64,000 nucleotides of DNA from Paenibacillus fonticola DSM 21315 (GCF_000381905.1 NZ_KB907256.1:62001-126000); one strand, 5' to 3'. Shown: positions 26,748-36,488, counted from the stretch's first letter. The notes: generated by a model from the letters alone, not told the origin. Numbers and translations: made by a program.

Positions 26748-27794
26748 TTATAGCGGTGAAGTCGTAAATTTGCTTCGGAGCAGATAATAGATGACGTCTT
26801 CTTCGAGGCGGTTCATCTTGGTATACTTCCACGCGATTTCGCCATCGACGACTTGCATCATATGTTCTTTATCTCTCGCGCTTTCGCCCTGAACCAAAAT
26901 CAAAGATCCTTTCTTGTCATCATACCAGTACTGCAGCGATTCAGCTGCTTTGGCGTTTTTGAGCCACACGTCTTTATTCGTGACAACCTGGGACATCTGG
27001 AAAAACATGTTGTACGTGGATGAATGAACGTAGTTAAGGAATTCTCTCTTTTCTTCGTGATCAGTACTATTATGAAAATATTCAAAATAGACACACGCGA
27101 TCTCTTCGTCCGCAGCTGGCGCAGACCCTGCGAATGTCAATTCGTAAATATTCTCGGCATAGTTTTTGAAATAATTCCGCAGCAGTTGAAAAGATAGTTG
27201 GGCGTGGACATCATTTGAATCCAAGTAGCCCCACACCATTTTTCCATCCTTCATGAGAATAATGACTTCTTTTTTCTCTCTGCAATTGCAATCATCATCT
27301 TCATATCCTTCAATCAGAACAATCGTAACTTCTTGGCCGGCTATGGAAAGGGGGACAGAGTCGAGGACGCGCGGATTCCTGAACCGGACATCCCTCTTCG
27401 TTATGTAAGATGCGTATGGCATAAAGATCCCCTGTTTGTCCTCAGCAGCATGCTCCTTTACAAAATTCTTTTTTTCTTCAATGTCGTCACTATTCAGAAA
27501 CTCGTTGATATACTTCAATGCCACTTCCTCATCGAGCGTTAGCTCACGCTCAGGTGACTCAGAAGGCTTAACTGGCTGAGCCGGCTCTGCAGACTTCGCA
27601 AGCTCCCCAGACTCCGCAGGCTCCCCAGACTCCGCAGGCTCCTGGTCGGGAACCGCTGCTGATGCCGGAGAAGGTTCAACCGAGGAAATTTCCGCTTGAC
27701 TCTCCGGGGGTACAGCATTTTCCCTATCGGTGGCGCTGCAGGCAGATGCGATGATCATTAAGCAGATTAGAATAGTGATGTGGATCTTTTTCAT
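26748..27794 (-). CDS. Lipoprotein with a duplicated domain
   Basis: Secreted lipoprotein of 348 residues. The signal peptide ends at lipobox IIASAC (Cys 19). A low-complexity linker with EPAESGEPAESGELAKSAEP repeats (about 50-80) tethers two homologous domains. The first (about 88-210) starts EEVALKYINEFLNSDDIEEK and the second (about 235-345) EEIACVYFEYFHNSTDHEEK; in both a KDGKMVWGY / VDGEIAWKY element comes late. This is an internal duplication. Function unknown; the family is not recognised. A terminator hairpin follows on the minus strand. Confidence 0.8.
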   Translation of the reverse strand: MKKIHITILICLMIIASACSATDRENAVPPESQAEISSVEPSPASAAVPDQEPAESGEPAESGELAKSAEPAQPVKPSESPERELTLDEEVALKYINEFLNSDDIEEKKNFVKEHAAEDKQGIFMPYASYITKRDVRFRNPRVLDSVPLSIAGQEVTIVLIEGYEDDDCNCREKKEVIILMKDGKMVWGYLDSNDVHAQLSFQLLRNYFKNYAENIYELTFAGSAPAADEEIACVYFEYFHNSTDHEEKREFLNYVHSSTYNMFFQMSQVVTNKDVWLKNAKAAESLQYWYDDKKGSLILVQGESARDKEHMMQVVDGEIAWKYTKMNRLEEDVIYYLLRSKFTTSPL

Positions 27795-28045
27795 GGGATG
27801 GCTCCTTCGTTAGTTCATGATGGTTCGGGATGAAAATAAAATATTCCTTTCAACCCATTTTCAAGTATTCGCCATTCGAGTGGGGATTCCTTCCAATGCA
27901 TTGTTTGACGACCGCGACTGATACGGTGCTCCGGGATCGTGGAACAAGAACAGGAGCAATTTGGCCAGGTTGATCTCTTTGAAACTTGTGCGATTGCACA
28001 ATTTTATTCATGGATCTATCAATAGATAATAGTTAGCGATTTAAA

Positions 28046-28064
28046 TATACTGAAAGCGGATTCA
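28046..28064 (+). promoter_or_regulatory. CcpA cre site overlapping a -10 element
   Basis: TGAAAGCGGATTCA at 28051-28064 matches the cre consensus TGWAANCGNTNWCA at 13 of 14 positions. It begins on the last base of TATACT (28046-28051), a candidate -10 box about 100 bp before the glycerate permease. Binding here would block initiation when preferred sugars are present. Confidence 0.6.
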
Positions 28065-28149
28065 CTAACACGACTAGTCGAACACATAGAACAACTGCTT
28101 TTTATCCATAGTAAAACAACCAGATTATGTTGAGGAGGATTTGAAAGGA

Positions 28150-29439
28150 ATGGAAATCAGCTGGATTGGCGCATTAATAGGTCTTGCACTAGCGATTATT
28201 TTAATATTATTTAGGCTGATCCCCACTTACGCATTGATTTTAGGCGCTATTATCGGTGGATTTATCGGTGGGGCCAGCTTTGCGGATGTCATAAATATTT
28301 TGATTACCGGAACCCAAAGTGTGCAAGGTACAGTTATTCGTATTATTGCCGCGGGTGTTTTTGCGGGAGTAATGATGGAATCCGGGGCTGCGGAGACCAT
28401 TGCTAAATTTATAGTGGATAAACTCGGCGGAACCAAAGCGATGCTATCACTTGCCTTAGCCACTATGATTATTACAGCAGTGGGCGTCTTCATTCCGGTT
28501 GCGGTATTGATTGTAGCGCCAATTGCGCTGTCTGTAGGCAACAAGATGGGGTATTCCAAGGTGGCACTGCTTGTGGCATTGTCTGGTGGAGGTAAAGCGG
28601 GTAACATTATTTCGCCAAACCCGAATACGATTGCTGCTGCAGGCGGGTTCAATCTCGATGTTAACCAAGTGATGATCGGCGGGCTTGTCCCAGCTATTTT
28701 CGGGTTAATTGTGGCAGTGGCCATCGCATCATTTATTAAGTATAAGGGAACGAAGGTAACCGATGCTGAAGCTGCCGAACTAGAAAAGGCCAGCTCTGCG
28801 AACCTCCCCCCTTTATCTAAAGCCTTGGTAACCCCGATTATTGCGGTGGTTCTGTTGATGATTAGCCCAATCGGGTCGATGATCGGCATCGATTTTCTTG
28901 CTAAACTGAAAATAGATTCTTTATTTATTTTGCCATTTGCCGGTATCGTGGGTTCGATTGCGCTTGGACAGAGCAAAAAAATAATGGATTACTGCACGTC
29001 AGGGCTCAATCGCATGACACCCACCATTTTGATCATTATTGGAGCAGGGGCTATTGGCGGACTCATTACGGCATCAACGCTGCCTGCCGAAGTTGTTGCG
29101 CTCGTAAAATCCTCGGGTATTTCGGGCATGTATCTTGCGCCCATTGCAGGGGTGTTAATGGCAGCAGCAACAGCGTCCACTTCAACAGGGGTTATTTTGG
29201 CTACCGGTTCATTTTCAGGTGCTATATTAAATACGGGGGTAGCGCCTCTTTCAGCGGCAGTTATGACCCATACCGGAGCAACCGTTATAGACCATCTGCC
29301 ACATGGCACCTATTTCCACGTTACCCGGAATGCCATGAGCATGAGTATGAAAGATAGAATGAAGGTGGTCCTCTTCGAAAGTATCGTCGGCTTAACGATG
29401 ACGATCGTCTCCATCATTCTGTATGGTTATATTTTATAA
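28150..29439 (+). CDS. GntP family gluconate/glycerate permease
   Basis: Integral membrane proton symporter of 429 residues with 12 or more hydrophobic segments, including the family elements AGVFAGVMMESGAAETIAKF, GGGKAGNIISPNPNT and GGLITAS. It imports small sugar acids. The next gene is a glycerate kinase, so the likely substrate is D-glycerate. ATG 28150 is chosen over the upstream TTG 28141 because the GAGGAGG ribosome site is too close to the TTG. The cre-like site upstream suggests catabolite repression. No CdaR-type regulator is in the window. Confidence 0.9.
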   Translation: MEISWIGALIGLALAIILILFRLIPTYALILGAIIGGFIGGASFADVINILITGTQSVQGTVIRIIAAGVFAGVMMESGAAETIAKFIVDKLGGTKAMLSLALATMIITAVGVFIPVAVLIVAPIALSVGNKMGYSKVALLVALSGGGKAGNIISPNPNTIAAAGGFNLDVNQVMIGGLVPAIFGLIVAVAIASFIKYKGTKVTDAEAAELEKASSANLPPLSKALVTPIIAVVLLMISPIGSMIGIDFLAKLKIDSLFILPFAGIVGSIALGQSKKIMDYCTSGLNRMTPTILIIIGAGAIGGLITASTLPAEVVALVKSSGISGMYLAPIAGVLMAAATASTSTGVILATGSFSGAILNTGVAPLSAAVMTHTGATVIDHLPHGTYFHVTRNAMSMSMKDRMKVVLFESIVGLTMTIVSIILYGYIL

Positions 29440-29450
29440 GAGAGAAAGGA

Positions 29451-30599
29451 ATGGAACATACAATGGCTAAAAAGTTTGTGCTGGCTCCCGATTCTTTTAA
29501 AGAAAGTATGACAGCGAAGGAAGTTTGCGAGGCGATGGAATTGGGGATCAAAAGAGCCATTCCTGACGCGGAATGTATTCATGTGCCGATGGCTGATGGC
29601 GGGGAAGGTACCGTGCAGTCTTTGGTAGATGCTACAGGCGGTAAGTTGATCGAAAAAGAAGTGACAGGCCCGCTGGGTACAAAGGTCATTGCGCACTATG
29701 GTATTCTCGGTGACGGAAACACAGGCGTTATTGAAATGGCCTCAGCTAGCGGTATTCATCATGTAAACAAGGAAAGCAGAAATCCGCTGATTACAACGAC
29801 CTATGGGACAGGCGAATTAATAAGGGATTGTATCGAAAGAGGCATAACAGATATTATCCTGGGCATTGGCGGAAGCGCTACGAATGATGCAGGCACGGGC
29901 ATGGCTGCGGCGCTAGGGTATAAGTTCCTGAATAAGCAGGGGGAAGAACTGTTGCTTGGCGGGGGATATCTCGACGGTCTGGCCAGCATTGATGTAACGG
30001 AGGTGCTCCCTGAGCTGAAGCGTATAAATATTGTTGTGGCTTCGGATGTGACCAATCCATTGTGCGGAGAGCGTGGGGCGTCGGTTGTTTTCGGCCCGCA
30101 GAAGGGCGCTACGCCTGAAATGGTGCAAATTCTGGATCGAAACTTGAGGCACTTCAGTGAAATTGTGAAACAGGAGCTGGGAATTGATATTGTAGACGTA
30201 CCCGGGGCAGGTGGAGCAGGTGGTCTTGGCGGAGGATTGCTGGCTTTCACGAATTCGACCATGAAAAAGGGGATTGATATTGTAGTCGAAACAACCAATT
30301 TAAAAGAGGAACTGCAGCATGCCGATTACTGTTTTACAGGTGAAGGCGGTATCGATTTCCAAACGAAATTCGGCAAAGCGCCATTCGGTGTGGCGCAAGC
30401 CGCCAAAAGTGTTAACAGCAACATCAAAGTCATCGCCGTGGCTGGACATGTAGGCGAGGACGTGGAGTCTTTGTACAATGAAGGATTTGATGCGATCTTT
30501 GGAATTGTGCCTGGTGCTGCGGATCTCGAAACTTTGCTGGCTAGCGGCAGGGAAAATATTGCTCGCACAGCTGAAAGTATCGCCAGATTGTTAAAATAA
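29451..30599 (+). CDS. Glycerate kinase
   Basis: GlxK/GarK-type glycerate 2-kinase of 382 residues that phosphorylates D-glycerate for entry into lower glycolysis. Conserved elements are LAPDSFKESMTAKEV near 9, PMADGGEGTVQSLV near 48, GIGGSATNDAGTGMAAALG near 141, and FTGEGGIDFQTKFGKAP near 298. It follows the permease by 11 bp, so the two form an operon. The start may be ATG 29451 or ATG 29463 (MAKKF); the AGAAAGG ribosome site is very near the first and rather far from the second. A terminator follows. Confidence 0.92.
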   Translation: MEHTMAKKFVLAPDSFKESMTAKEVCEAMELGIKRAIPDAECIHVPMADGGEGTVQSLVDATGGKLIEKEVTGPLGTKVIAHYGILGDGNTGVIEMASASGIHHVNKESRNPLITTTYGTGELIRDCIERGITDIILGIGGSATNDAGTGMAAALGYKFLNKQGEELLLGGGYLDGLASIDVTEVLPELKRINIVVASDVTNPLCGERGASVVFGPQKGATPEMVQILDRNLRHFSEIVKQELGIDIVDVPGAGGAGGLGGGLLAFTNSTMKKGIDIVVETTNLKEELQHADYCFTGEGGIDFQTKFGKAPFGVAQAAKSVNSNIKVIAVAGHVGEDVESLYNEGFDAIFGIVPGAADLETLLASGRENIARTAESIARLLK

Positions 30600-30605
30600 A
30601 ACAGA

Positions 30606-30639
30606 CAGGGTGTCCCAAAACCTAATTGGGGCACCCTGC
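30606..30639 (+). terminator. Terminator of the glycerate operon
   Basis: CAGGGTGTCCC and GGGGCACCCTG form an 11-bp stem with one G-T pair, followed by CTTATTTC. Confidence 0.75.
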
Positions 30640-30950
30640 TTATTTCACCCGATGAATCAGCATAAAAATCAGTTATTCGAGCCAATCTTTACTTGAAAAT
30701 AAACGGATCGCAGCAAGATGCTTCTTGAAGTTTGTAGAACCAGAGTATAATGATGTTTTTGTAAATCTATATCGTATGTTACAGATGATGCTTATGTTTC
30801 GGACTGAATTATGAGTGGGTAGAGGAATGAAAGGAAATAGTACTGAGGATATTGGCTTTAAATGTGTCTATAGTCCTGGATTGATTGCGAGATGATGGTT
30901 CTGCATGTTACTATGATAGGAAAATAATACTAGTGACAGGAGAACTGGAC

Positions 30951-31141
30951 GTGTTTCGATTGAATCGGCAAATGAAAGGTACGGAAAAGATGCATGGGCG
31001 CTAGTTTATGTCGATTCGGAGAGGGAGGGCACAAGCTTCGTCCTTAAAAAAATAGAGGATCGATATTATGTCATCGATGTTGATGACGGTTCTTATTTTG
31101 AAAACGCGATTAAGGATTGGAGTAAATACGGTTCTAACTAG
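30951..31141 (+). pseudogene. Frameshifted small gene of unknown function
   Basis: GTG 30951 lies 8 nt after CAGGAG and opens a short frame (FRLNRQMKGTEKMHGR) that stops early. In another frame the same stretch reads on as YGKDAWALVYVDSEREG, KKIEDRYYVIDVDDGSYFEN and KDWSKYGSN, ending at TAG 31141, and looks like real coding sequence. A frameshift around 30970-30985 would join the two. No family recognised. The ~300 bp before it (30640-30950) holds nothing I can support. Confidence 0.4.
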
Positions 31142-31218
31142 TAAGTGCCTTATGGAATAGGAGAAGAAACACGGTTCTTTATTTTTGCGTTCTACATAAT
31201 TAGGGAGGAAGTACATCT

Positions 31219-32565
31219 GTGAAACAGCGACTGAGCATCTTACTTATTATTTCGAGCCTCCTGTTGGCCGCGTGCGGAAGCACTGACAATTCTGCAGCAG
31301 GCGGGAAAGAGGATAAACAGGCGGTTGTATCTGCCGACCTGCCCGCCGAAGGAATGGACAATAGCAACAAACTGGGAGAGGGTGTCCAGCCCTATCAGGA
31401 TTTCACACCGCAAACTAAACCATTAACTACGGCGTACCAATCGTTATTTCAGAATGGCGAGGGCGGAAAGATATTGATTGATAGCATAGCCGCCGATCTT
31501 AACGGGGACGGCAAAGCGGAACTCGTTGTTCTGCAAGGGCTGGCGTCGGGATCCGGAACCGAAACTTATGAAGCATACGAACTTGTTGTTTTTGATCCGG
31601 AAACGGAGAGTATTGTTTATTCAAATCAGGATATGGATTTTATTAGTGGCTATCCCGAGAAACTGCTGGCAGGTGACTTCACGAATGACAAATTGGCTGA
31701 GGTTAAGGTTAAGGTCCTATCCGAGGGGACTGCGGGCGCTACTTTCAATAAATTACTGTCTTATCAAAATGGGGAGTACGTCGATTTGTTTGACGAGAAG
31801 CCGTTTTCGGAAGGCGTCACAACAACTATGACGGAAGACGGCCGAATTGTTATCGCCTCGGAAATTTTGGAGAAATATTATTATATTCCGTTTAACGAAG
31901 AACAAATGGCTGCCGATGATTTGTATTACGGAATGCGGCATGACCACCGAAACGCCGTACCTACGGGTGATCATACCTATGTTCTTCAAGAATCCTATCA
32001 GTTAAATGGACCGCTGTACAACGCTGATTTCATAGCGGAAGTGACCGTAGATTACCGTTATGAAGATCGTAAATTCGTACTCGAAACGTTCTCCGTAAAA
32101 TCGCTGAATGGGATGTCTGTTACCGAAGGCGAACGCCCGGTTGTATTCGTTTTGGATAATACGTTGGGGGATGCGATCGCATCAGGCCATATCCCCGGGC
32201 TTGGAGTACAACTCGGTATGACCAAGGCAGAGGCATCAGCCCTGCTCGGTAAAGAAATGAGGGAATACAATTATCTTGGAGGAAAGTTCTTTGAATTCGA
32301 GAAGGCGCCTGGTGCAGGCCTTTGCTTCTCTGCGGCGATGGATACATCGACGGACTCCTTGTATGCGTTGGCTATTCATCAGCATTCGGTTACTGGAAAG
32401 ACTTTGGAAGAGGTCAAAGCGATTCTCGGCCCGCCTTCCAGTTCGGGTTATGACGAAATGGAAGATTCGCAATATATTAGCTATTCGTATGGGGAGACAG
32501 GGGTAGTATTCCACAGCACAGATAACGATAGCCCGGTTTCCTTCATGCTTATCCTTTATAAGTAA
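31219..32565 (+). CDS. Lipoprotein with FG-GAP-like and SmpA-like segments
   Basis: Surface lipoprotein of 448 residues: signal peptide with lipobox LLLAAC (Cys 19), then a disordered linker. A calcium-loop-like repeat, IAADLNGDGKAELVVL (about 92), and a related later segment resemble VCBS/FG-GAP blades. The C-terminal third has two BamE/SmpA-like turns, LGMTKAEASALLGKEM and TLEEVKAILGPPSSS, as in proteins that read out cell-envelope state. The start is GTG with AGGGAGG upstream. A terminator follows. Function unknown; it resembles the sporulation/germination-associated lipoproteins common in Paenibacillus only in layout. Confidence 0.75.
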   Translation: MKQRLSILLIISSLLLAACGSTDNSAAGGKEDKQAVVSADLPAEGMDNSNKLGEGVQPYQDFTPQTKPLTTAYQSLFQNGEGGKILIDSIAADLNGDGKAELVVLQGLASGSGTETYEAYELVVFDPETESIVYSNQDMDFISGYPEKLLAGDFTNDKLAEVKVKVLSEGTAGATFNKLLSYQNGEYVDLFDEKPFSEGVTTTMTEDGRIVIASEILEKYYYIPFNEEQMAADDLYYGMRHDHRNAVPTGDHTYVLQESYQLNGPLYNADFIAEVTVDYRYEDRKFVLETFSVKSLNGMSVTEGERPVVFVLDNTLGDAIASGHIPGLGVQLGMTKAEASALLGKEMREYNYLGGKFFEFEKAPGAGLCFSAAMDTSTDSLYALAIHQHSVTGKTLEEVKAILGPPSSSGYDEMEDSQYISYSYGETGVVFHSTDNDSPVSFMLILYK

Positions 32566-32583
32566 GTCTCTGTGTTATTGAAG

Positions 32584-32639
32584 CCTCTCGTTGGAGCAGC
32601 TCTGGATGGAGCGGGCTCCGTGAGAGGTTTTTGTTTTGT
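32584..32639 (+). terminator. Terminator after the lipoprotein gene
   Basis: CCTCTC...GGAGC pairs with GCTCC..GAGAGG around an 18-nt loop, and TTTTTGTTTTG follows. Confidence 0.75.
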
Positions 32640-32790
32640 TAAAATATCAGAAGGTGCATCCATCTCCATAACCGGTTTTTGTAAATATCCCTAATAAGCT
32701 AGGAAAATGCCTCTAATTATTCGGGTAGCAGAAGGAAGCGATATTAGATAGAATGACGGCGTGAGGGAACTGACGATAAGGAGGTTCAAT

Positions 32791-35721
32791 ATGTCTGAAA
32801 TAAGCAAATATCCGTTCCAGGACCCTTCTCTTCCGCTGGAGGAACGGGTCAACGACCTGATCTCTCGGTTCACGCGGGAGGAAAAAGTGGGGCTCATGAT
32901 TCAATACCAGACAGCCGTCGAACGGCTGGGCGTGAAGGCGTATAAACACGGTACGGAAGCGGCGCACGGTATGGCCTGGCTTGGCGAAGCTACGGGATAC
33001 CCGCAGCCGATCGGCCTGGGGTGCACTTGGGATACCGATCTGATGCAGCGAATTGGCAGTGCTATTGGCGATGAGGCGAGAGGTTTTTATAATCGGAATC
33101 CGGAGGTAAACGGACTGACGCTGTGGGCGCCAACCGTGGACATGGAGCGTGATCCGCGCTGGGGCCGAACGGAGGAAGCGTACGGCGAAGACCCGGTACT
33201 GACCGGCAAGCTAGCAGCGGCGCTCGCTCAAGGGATTCAGGGAGATCATCCGAAGTATTTGAAAGCGGTTGCCACTCTGAAGCATTTTATTGCCAACAAC
33301 AATGAGGCAGGCCGCGGCGATCAATCGGTCAGTATCGATCCGCGCAATATGCGTGAATATTATTTGAAGGCATTTGAAATTCCGTTTAAGGAAGGCGGGG
33401 TCCAGTCCATGATGACGGCATACAATGCCGTTAATGGCGTGCCAGCTAACCTTATGCCCGAGGTCAACGAGATCGTGAAGAAAGAATGGGGGATGGACGG
33501 TTTTGTCGTCAGCGATGCTTTTGACGTGTCCGGTACGGTGCGTGATCACGGCTATCTGGAGACGTACAAGGAAGCGGTTGCCCGTTCTGTGAAGGAAGGC
33601 GGCATTGACAGCATTACCGATGATGGCGAGTTGATCAAGGAGGCGTTACGCGAAGCGCTTGCGGAAGGGCTGCTAGCAGAAACCGATCTGGATGCGGCAC
33701 TGCGCAACACGTTCCGGGTCCGCTTCCGGTTGGGCGAGTTCGACCCGGAGGAGGACAATCCGTATGCGGCGATTGATGAGTCGGTGATTTTGCAGCCGGC
33801 GCATGCCAAATTGTCGCGCGAAGCAGCCGGCAAGGCGATTGTGCTCCTGAAAAATGAAGGGAGCATGCTGCCGCTGCAGGCCGATAAGCTGAAGAAAGTC
33901 GCCGTGATCGGGCCGCTTGGCGGTACCGTGTACCGCGACTGGTACAGCGGTTCATTGCCTTACGCCATCACGCCGCTGCAGGGCATCCAGGAGAAGCTGG
34001 CTGCCTATGGGGGGCAAACGGTATTCACCAGCGGCACAGACCGCGTCAAGCTAAAGGCGCAACGCAATGGACGCTACGTACAGGTGCAGGAGGGCGAACA
34101 GGCGGCTCTGGCTGCGACTAGCCATACAGCGGAACAGGCTGCCGTATTTGAAGTGACGGATTGGGGCTGGGACGGTCATACGATCATCGCGGAACATAAC
34201 GGCCGTTATTTGACGACGGATGACCGGATTGTGAAAGCTTCTGCGGATAACATTTGGGAATGGTTCACTAAGGAAGTGTTCCTCGTTCGTTCTTCGAAGG
34301 AGGGAGCAGGGACAGGTACTGACACAGGCACAGTAACTTTCTCGACATGGAACGATATGCCGGTAACGGTGAAAGGGAACACCGGCGAACTGCTCGTCGG
34401 CAGCGGCAGCGCGGAAGAAACCGCCAATGAGATCAATGTGGCGGGAGCAGCGTCCGTAGCGGGCGGCGAAGCGGATAAGATTGTTGCCGCGGACGTCTTT
34501 GAAGTGGAGACGCTGACGGATAAGTACGAGGCTGCAAAAGAAGCCGCGAGCGAGGCGGACGTGGCCGTCGTATTCGTCGGCAACCATCCGTTGATCAATG
34601 GCAAGGAGACGGCTGACCGGCCGGATATTACGCTGCCTGATTCGCAGGAGCAGCTGATCAAGGAAGTGTTGTCCGTAAATCCGAACACGGTTGTAGTTGT
34701 GGTCGGCAGTTATCCGTATGCCCTTAATTGGGCGGACGGCCATGTTCCGGCCATCATATACACAACGCATGCCGGTCAGGAGCTGGGGCATGGCGTAGCT
34801 GACGTGCTCTTTGGCGACGTGAACCCGGCGGGGCGTTTAAATATGACCTGGTATAAATCGGTCGATCAGCTGCCGGATTTTATGGATTACGACATCATTC
34901 AGGGGGGCAGAACTTACCGCTATTTTGAGGGTGAAGCACTGTATCCGTTCGGACACGGTTTGTCCTACAGCACTTTCGAATATGAAGGATTGAGCCTGGG
35001 CCACAACGAGGTTTCGGCGGATCAAGACCAGGAAATCGGCCTTACGGTACGCGTGACGAATCTTTCGGACCGTGCGGGAGAGGAAGTGGTGCAGTTGTAC
35101 GGGCGCGCGGAGCAATCGCGCGTGAAGCGGCCGCTGAAGCAGCTGCTTGCTTTCCGGCGGGTGCTGCTGCAGCCGGGCGAGTCGGTTGACGTAAGCTTCG
35201 TGCTGCCCTTGTCTGAGCTAGCGATATGGGACGTCACTCGCGAGCGCTTCTGCATCGAAAACGGCACATACATCTTCATGGCCGGTCCTTCTTCGGCAAG
35301 CCTGCCAGTGAGCGCAGCACTTGAGGTACAAGGCGAGGCCATCCCGCCGCGCGACCTGAAGCAGCCTGTGAAGGCGATCAATTATGACGCCTACGATGGC
35401 GTGCTGCTTGGCGAATGCCGGGAAGGCGGCAGCGCCGTGGAAGTTAAAGCGCAATCCGGCTGGATTGCCTTTAAGGATGCTGAGTTTGGCGAAGGCGTGC
35501 ATCAGGCCACTCTTCGTGCAGTCAGCCAGACGGCGGCGGCTTTCGCGGAGATCCGACTGCAGAGCCCGGATGGGCCGCTTGCAGGCCGTATCGAGATGGC
35601 GGCCGGCAGTGCACAGGAATGGCGCGACTATACCGCTGAGGTGAACGGCGTAAGCGGACGTAAGGATGTGTACATCGTACTGTACGGGCAAACCTCGGTG
35701 AGTACGGTACAATTTTTGTGA
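32791..35721 (+). CDS. GH3 beta-glycosidase with inserted beta-trefoil-like and C-terminal CBM6-like domains
   Basis: Glycoside hydrolase family 3 enzyme of 976 residues. The N-terminal barrel shows TEAAHGMAW, APTVDMERDPRWGRTEEAYG, TLKHFIANN and the nucleophile in GFVVSDAFDV (Asp 242). The C-terminal alpha/beta domain follows, but between GTDRVKL and its second half an insertion of about 90 residues (NGRYVQVQEG..., HNGRYLTTDD) resembles a fascin/RICIN-like trefoil repeat. Then come a fibronectin-III-like domain (EEVVQLYGRAEQSRVKRPLK) and a CBM6-like end. No signal peptide, so intracellular. ATG 32791 is fixed by AAGGAGG. The substrate is probably a xylo- or cello-oligosaccharide. Confidence 0.9.
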   Translation: MSEISKYPFQDPSLPLEERVNDLISRFTREEKVGLMIQYQTAVERLGVKAYKHGTEAAHGMAWLGEATGYPQPIGLGCTWDTDLMQRIGSAIGDEARGFYNRNPEVNGLTLWAPTVDMERDPRWGRTEEAYGEDPVLTGKLAAALAQGIQGDHPKYLKAVATLKHFIANNNEAGRGDQSVSIDPRNMREYYLKAFEIPFKEGGVQSMMTAYNAVNGVPANLMPEVNEIVKKEWGMDGFVVSDAFDVSGTVRDHGYLETYKEAVARSVKEGGIDSITDDGELIKEALREALAEGLLAETDLDAALRNTFRVRFRLGEFDPEEDNPYAAIDESVILQPAHAKLSREAAGKAIVLLKNEGSMLPLQADKLKKVAVIGPLGGTVYRDWYSGSLPYAITPLQGIQEKLAAYGGQTVFTSGTDRVKLKAQRNGRYVQVQEGEQAALAATSHTAEQAAVFEVTDWGWDGHTIIAEHNGRYLTTDDRIVKASADNIWEWFTKEVFLVRSSKEGAGTGTDTGTVTFSTWNDMPVTVKGNTGELLVGSGSAEETANEINVAGAASVAGGEADKIVAADVFEVETLTDKYEAAKEAASEADVAVVFVGNHPLINGKETADRPDITLPDSQEQLIKEVLSVNPNTVVVVVGSYPYALNWADGHVPAIIYTTHAGQELGHGVADVLFGDVNPAGRLNMTWYKSVDQLPDFMDYDIIQGGRTYRYFEGEALYPFGHGLSYSTFEYEGLSLGHNEVSADQDQEIGLTVRVTNLSDRAGEEVVQLYGRAEQSRVKRPLKQLLAFRRVLLQPGESVDVSFVLPLSELAIWDVTRERFCIENGTYIFMAGPSSASLPVSAALEVQGEAIPPRDLKQPVKAINYDAYDGVLLGECREGGSAVEVKAQSGWIAFKDAEFGEGVHQATLRAVSQTAAAFAEIRLQSPDGPLAGRIEMAAGSAQEWRDYTAEVNGVSGRKDVYIVLYGQTSVSTVQFL

Positions 35722-35830
35722 TGACTATCTGCTTCTGATCATAATCCGTTGCGATTCAGCTGGGCTGCAAACCGCTTTAATTGGGGCTTCTGGCCACATT
35801 ATCAAAAATCAGGATAGATCGATCAAGAAG

Positions 35831-35866
35831 GATCGGGTCCCCTTGCGGAGCCTGGTCTTTTCTTTT
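35831..35866 (+). terminator. Terminator after the GH3 gene
   Basis: GATCGGGTCC pairs with GGAGCCTGGTC through several wobble pairs, followed by TTTTCTTTTTG. Confidence 0.6.
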
Positions 35867-35936
35867 TGTTGGGAAACAGAATGAATGCTGCGACTTCCGG
35901 GTATGTTAGGAAAAAACATAAGGGGTGTTCTTCAAT

Positions 35937-36230
35937 ATGGCAAGAAAAAGAAGAAGATATGTTGTGCCAGGAGCTGAAGAAGGAATGCAGGCTTTTAAAG
36001 CAGACGTGATGAGGCGCGAAGGATATGATGTAGATCCTAATCGGCCGGATGATGTCAAATATGAAGTAGCGGAGGAGTTAGGGGTACCTTTGCAGCCTGG
36101 CGGAAATGGCGATTTGAAGACGGAATCGGTCGGTCAGGTAGGCGGTAAAATTGGCGGCTCTATGGTCCGGGAAATGGTTCGGCTCGCGGAGCAGCAGCTG
36201 GCGAAAAAGAATCAGCAGGCTGGTGAGTAA
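35937..36230 (+). CDS. Alpha/beta-type small acid-soluble spore protein
   Basis: DNA-protecting spore-core protein of 97 residues, cleaved by the GPR protease at germination. The GPR-site region VKYEVAEELGVPL is near 43 and the conserved C-terminal DNA-binding segment GGKIGGSMVREMVRLAEQQL near 70. It is a little longer than typical (about 70) because of a basic N-terminal extension. The ATG at 35937 has AAGGGGTG upstream; a frame starting four codons earlier lacks a site. GAATG and TATGTTA, 14 bp apart, before it loosely resemble a sigma-G promoter, but the spacer is short. This gene is the best single pointer to an endospore former. Confidence 0.9.
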   Translation: MARKRRRYVVPGAEEGMQAFKADVMRREGYDVDPNRPDDVKYEVAEELGVPLQPGGNGDLKTESVGQVGGKIGGSMVREMVRLAEQQLAKKNQQAGE

Positions 36231-36488
36231 GAAATTTTAAGGATCGTTTGGAAATTGAAAATGTTTTGGAGGGTCTTTAGAATGGCCGCTCGATGAGCAT
36301 AGCGTTACTAGAACTATTATTGAAGCGAAGGGGAAAGGCGAGTAAAGTATACGGGAAGAATCGAATGAATTTGGTTAATTTAATTTTTGAACTTGAATCT
36401 CCAGTTGCGTCACCTTTTATGATTAATTTAGTTACTTCGTCTTCGTATGAGGCAACTAATAAAATGATGCAATTGGAGGAGCTGCAGT

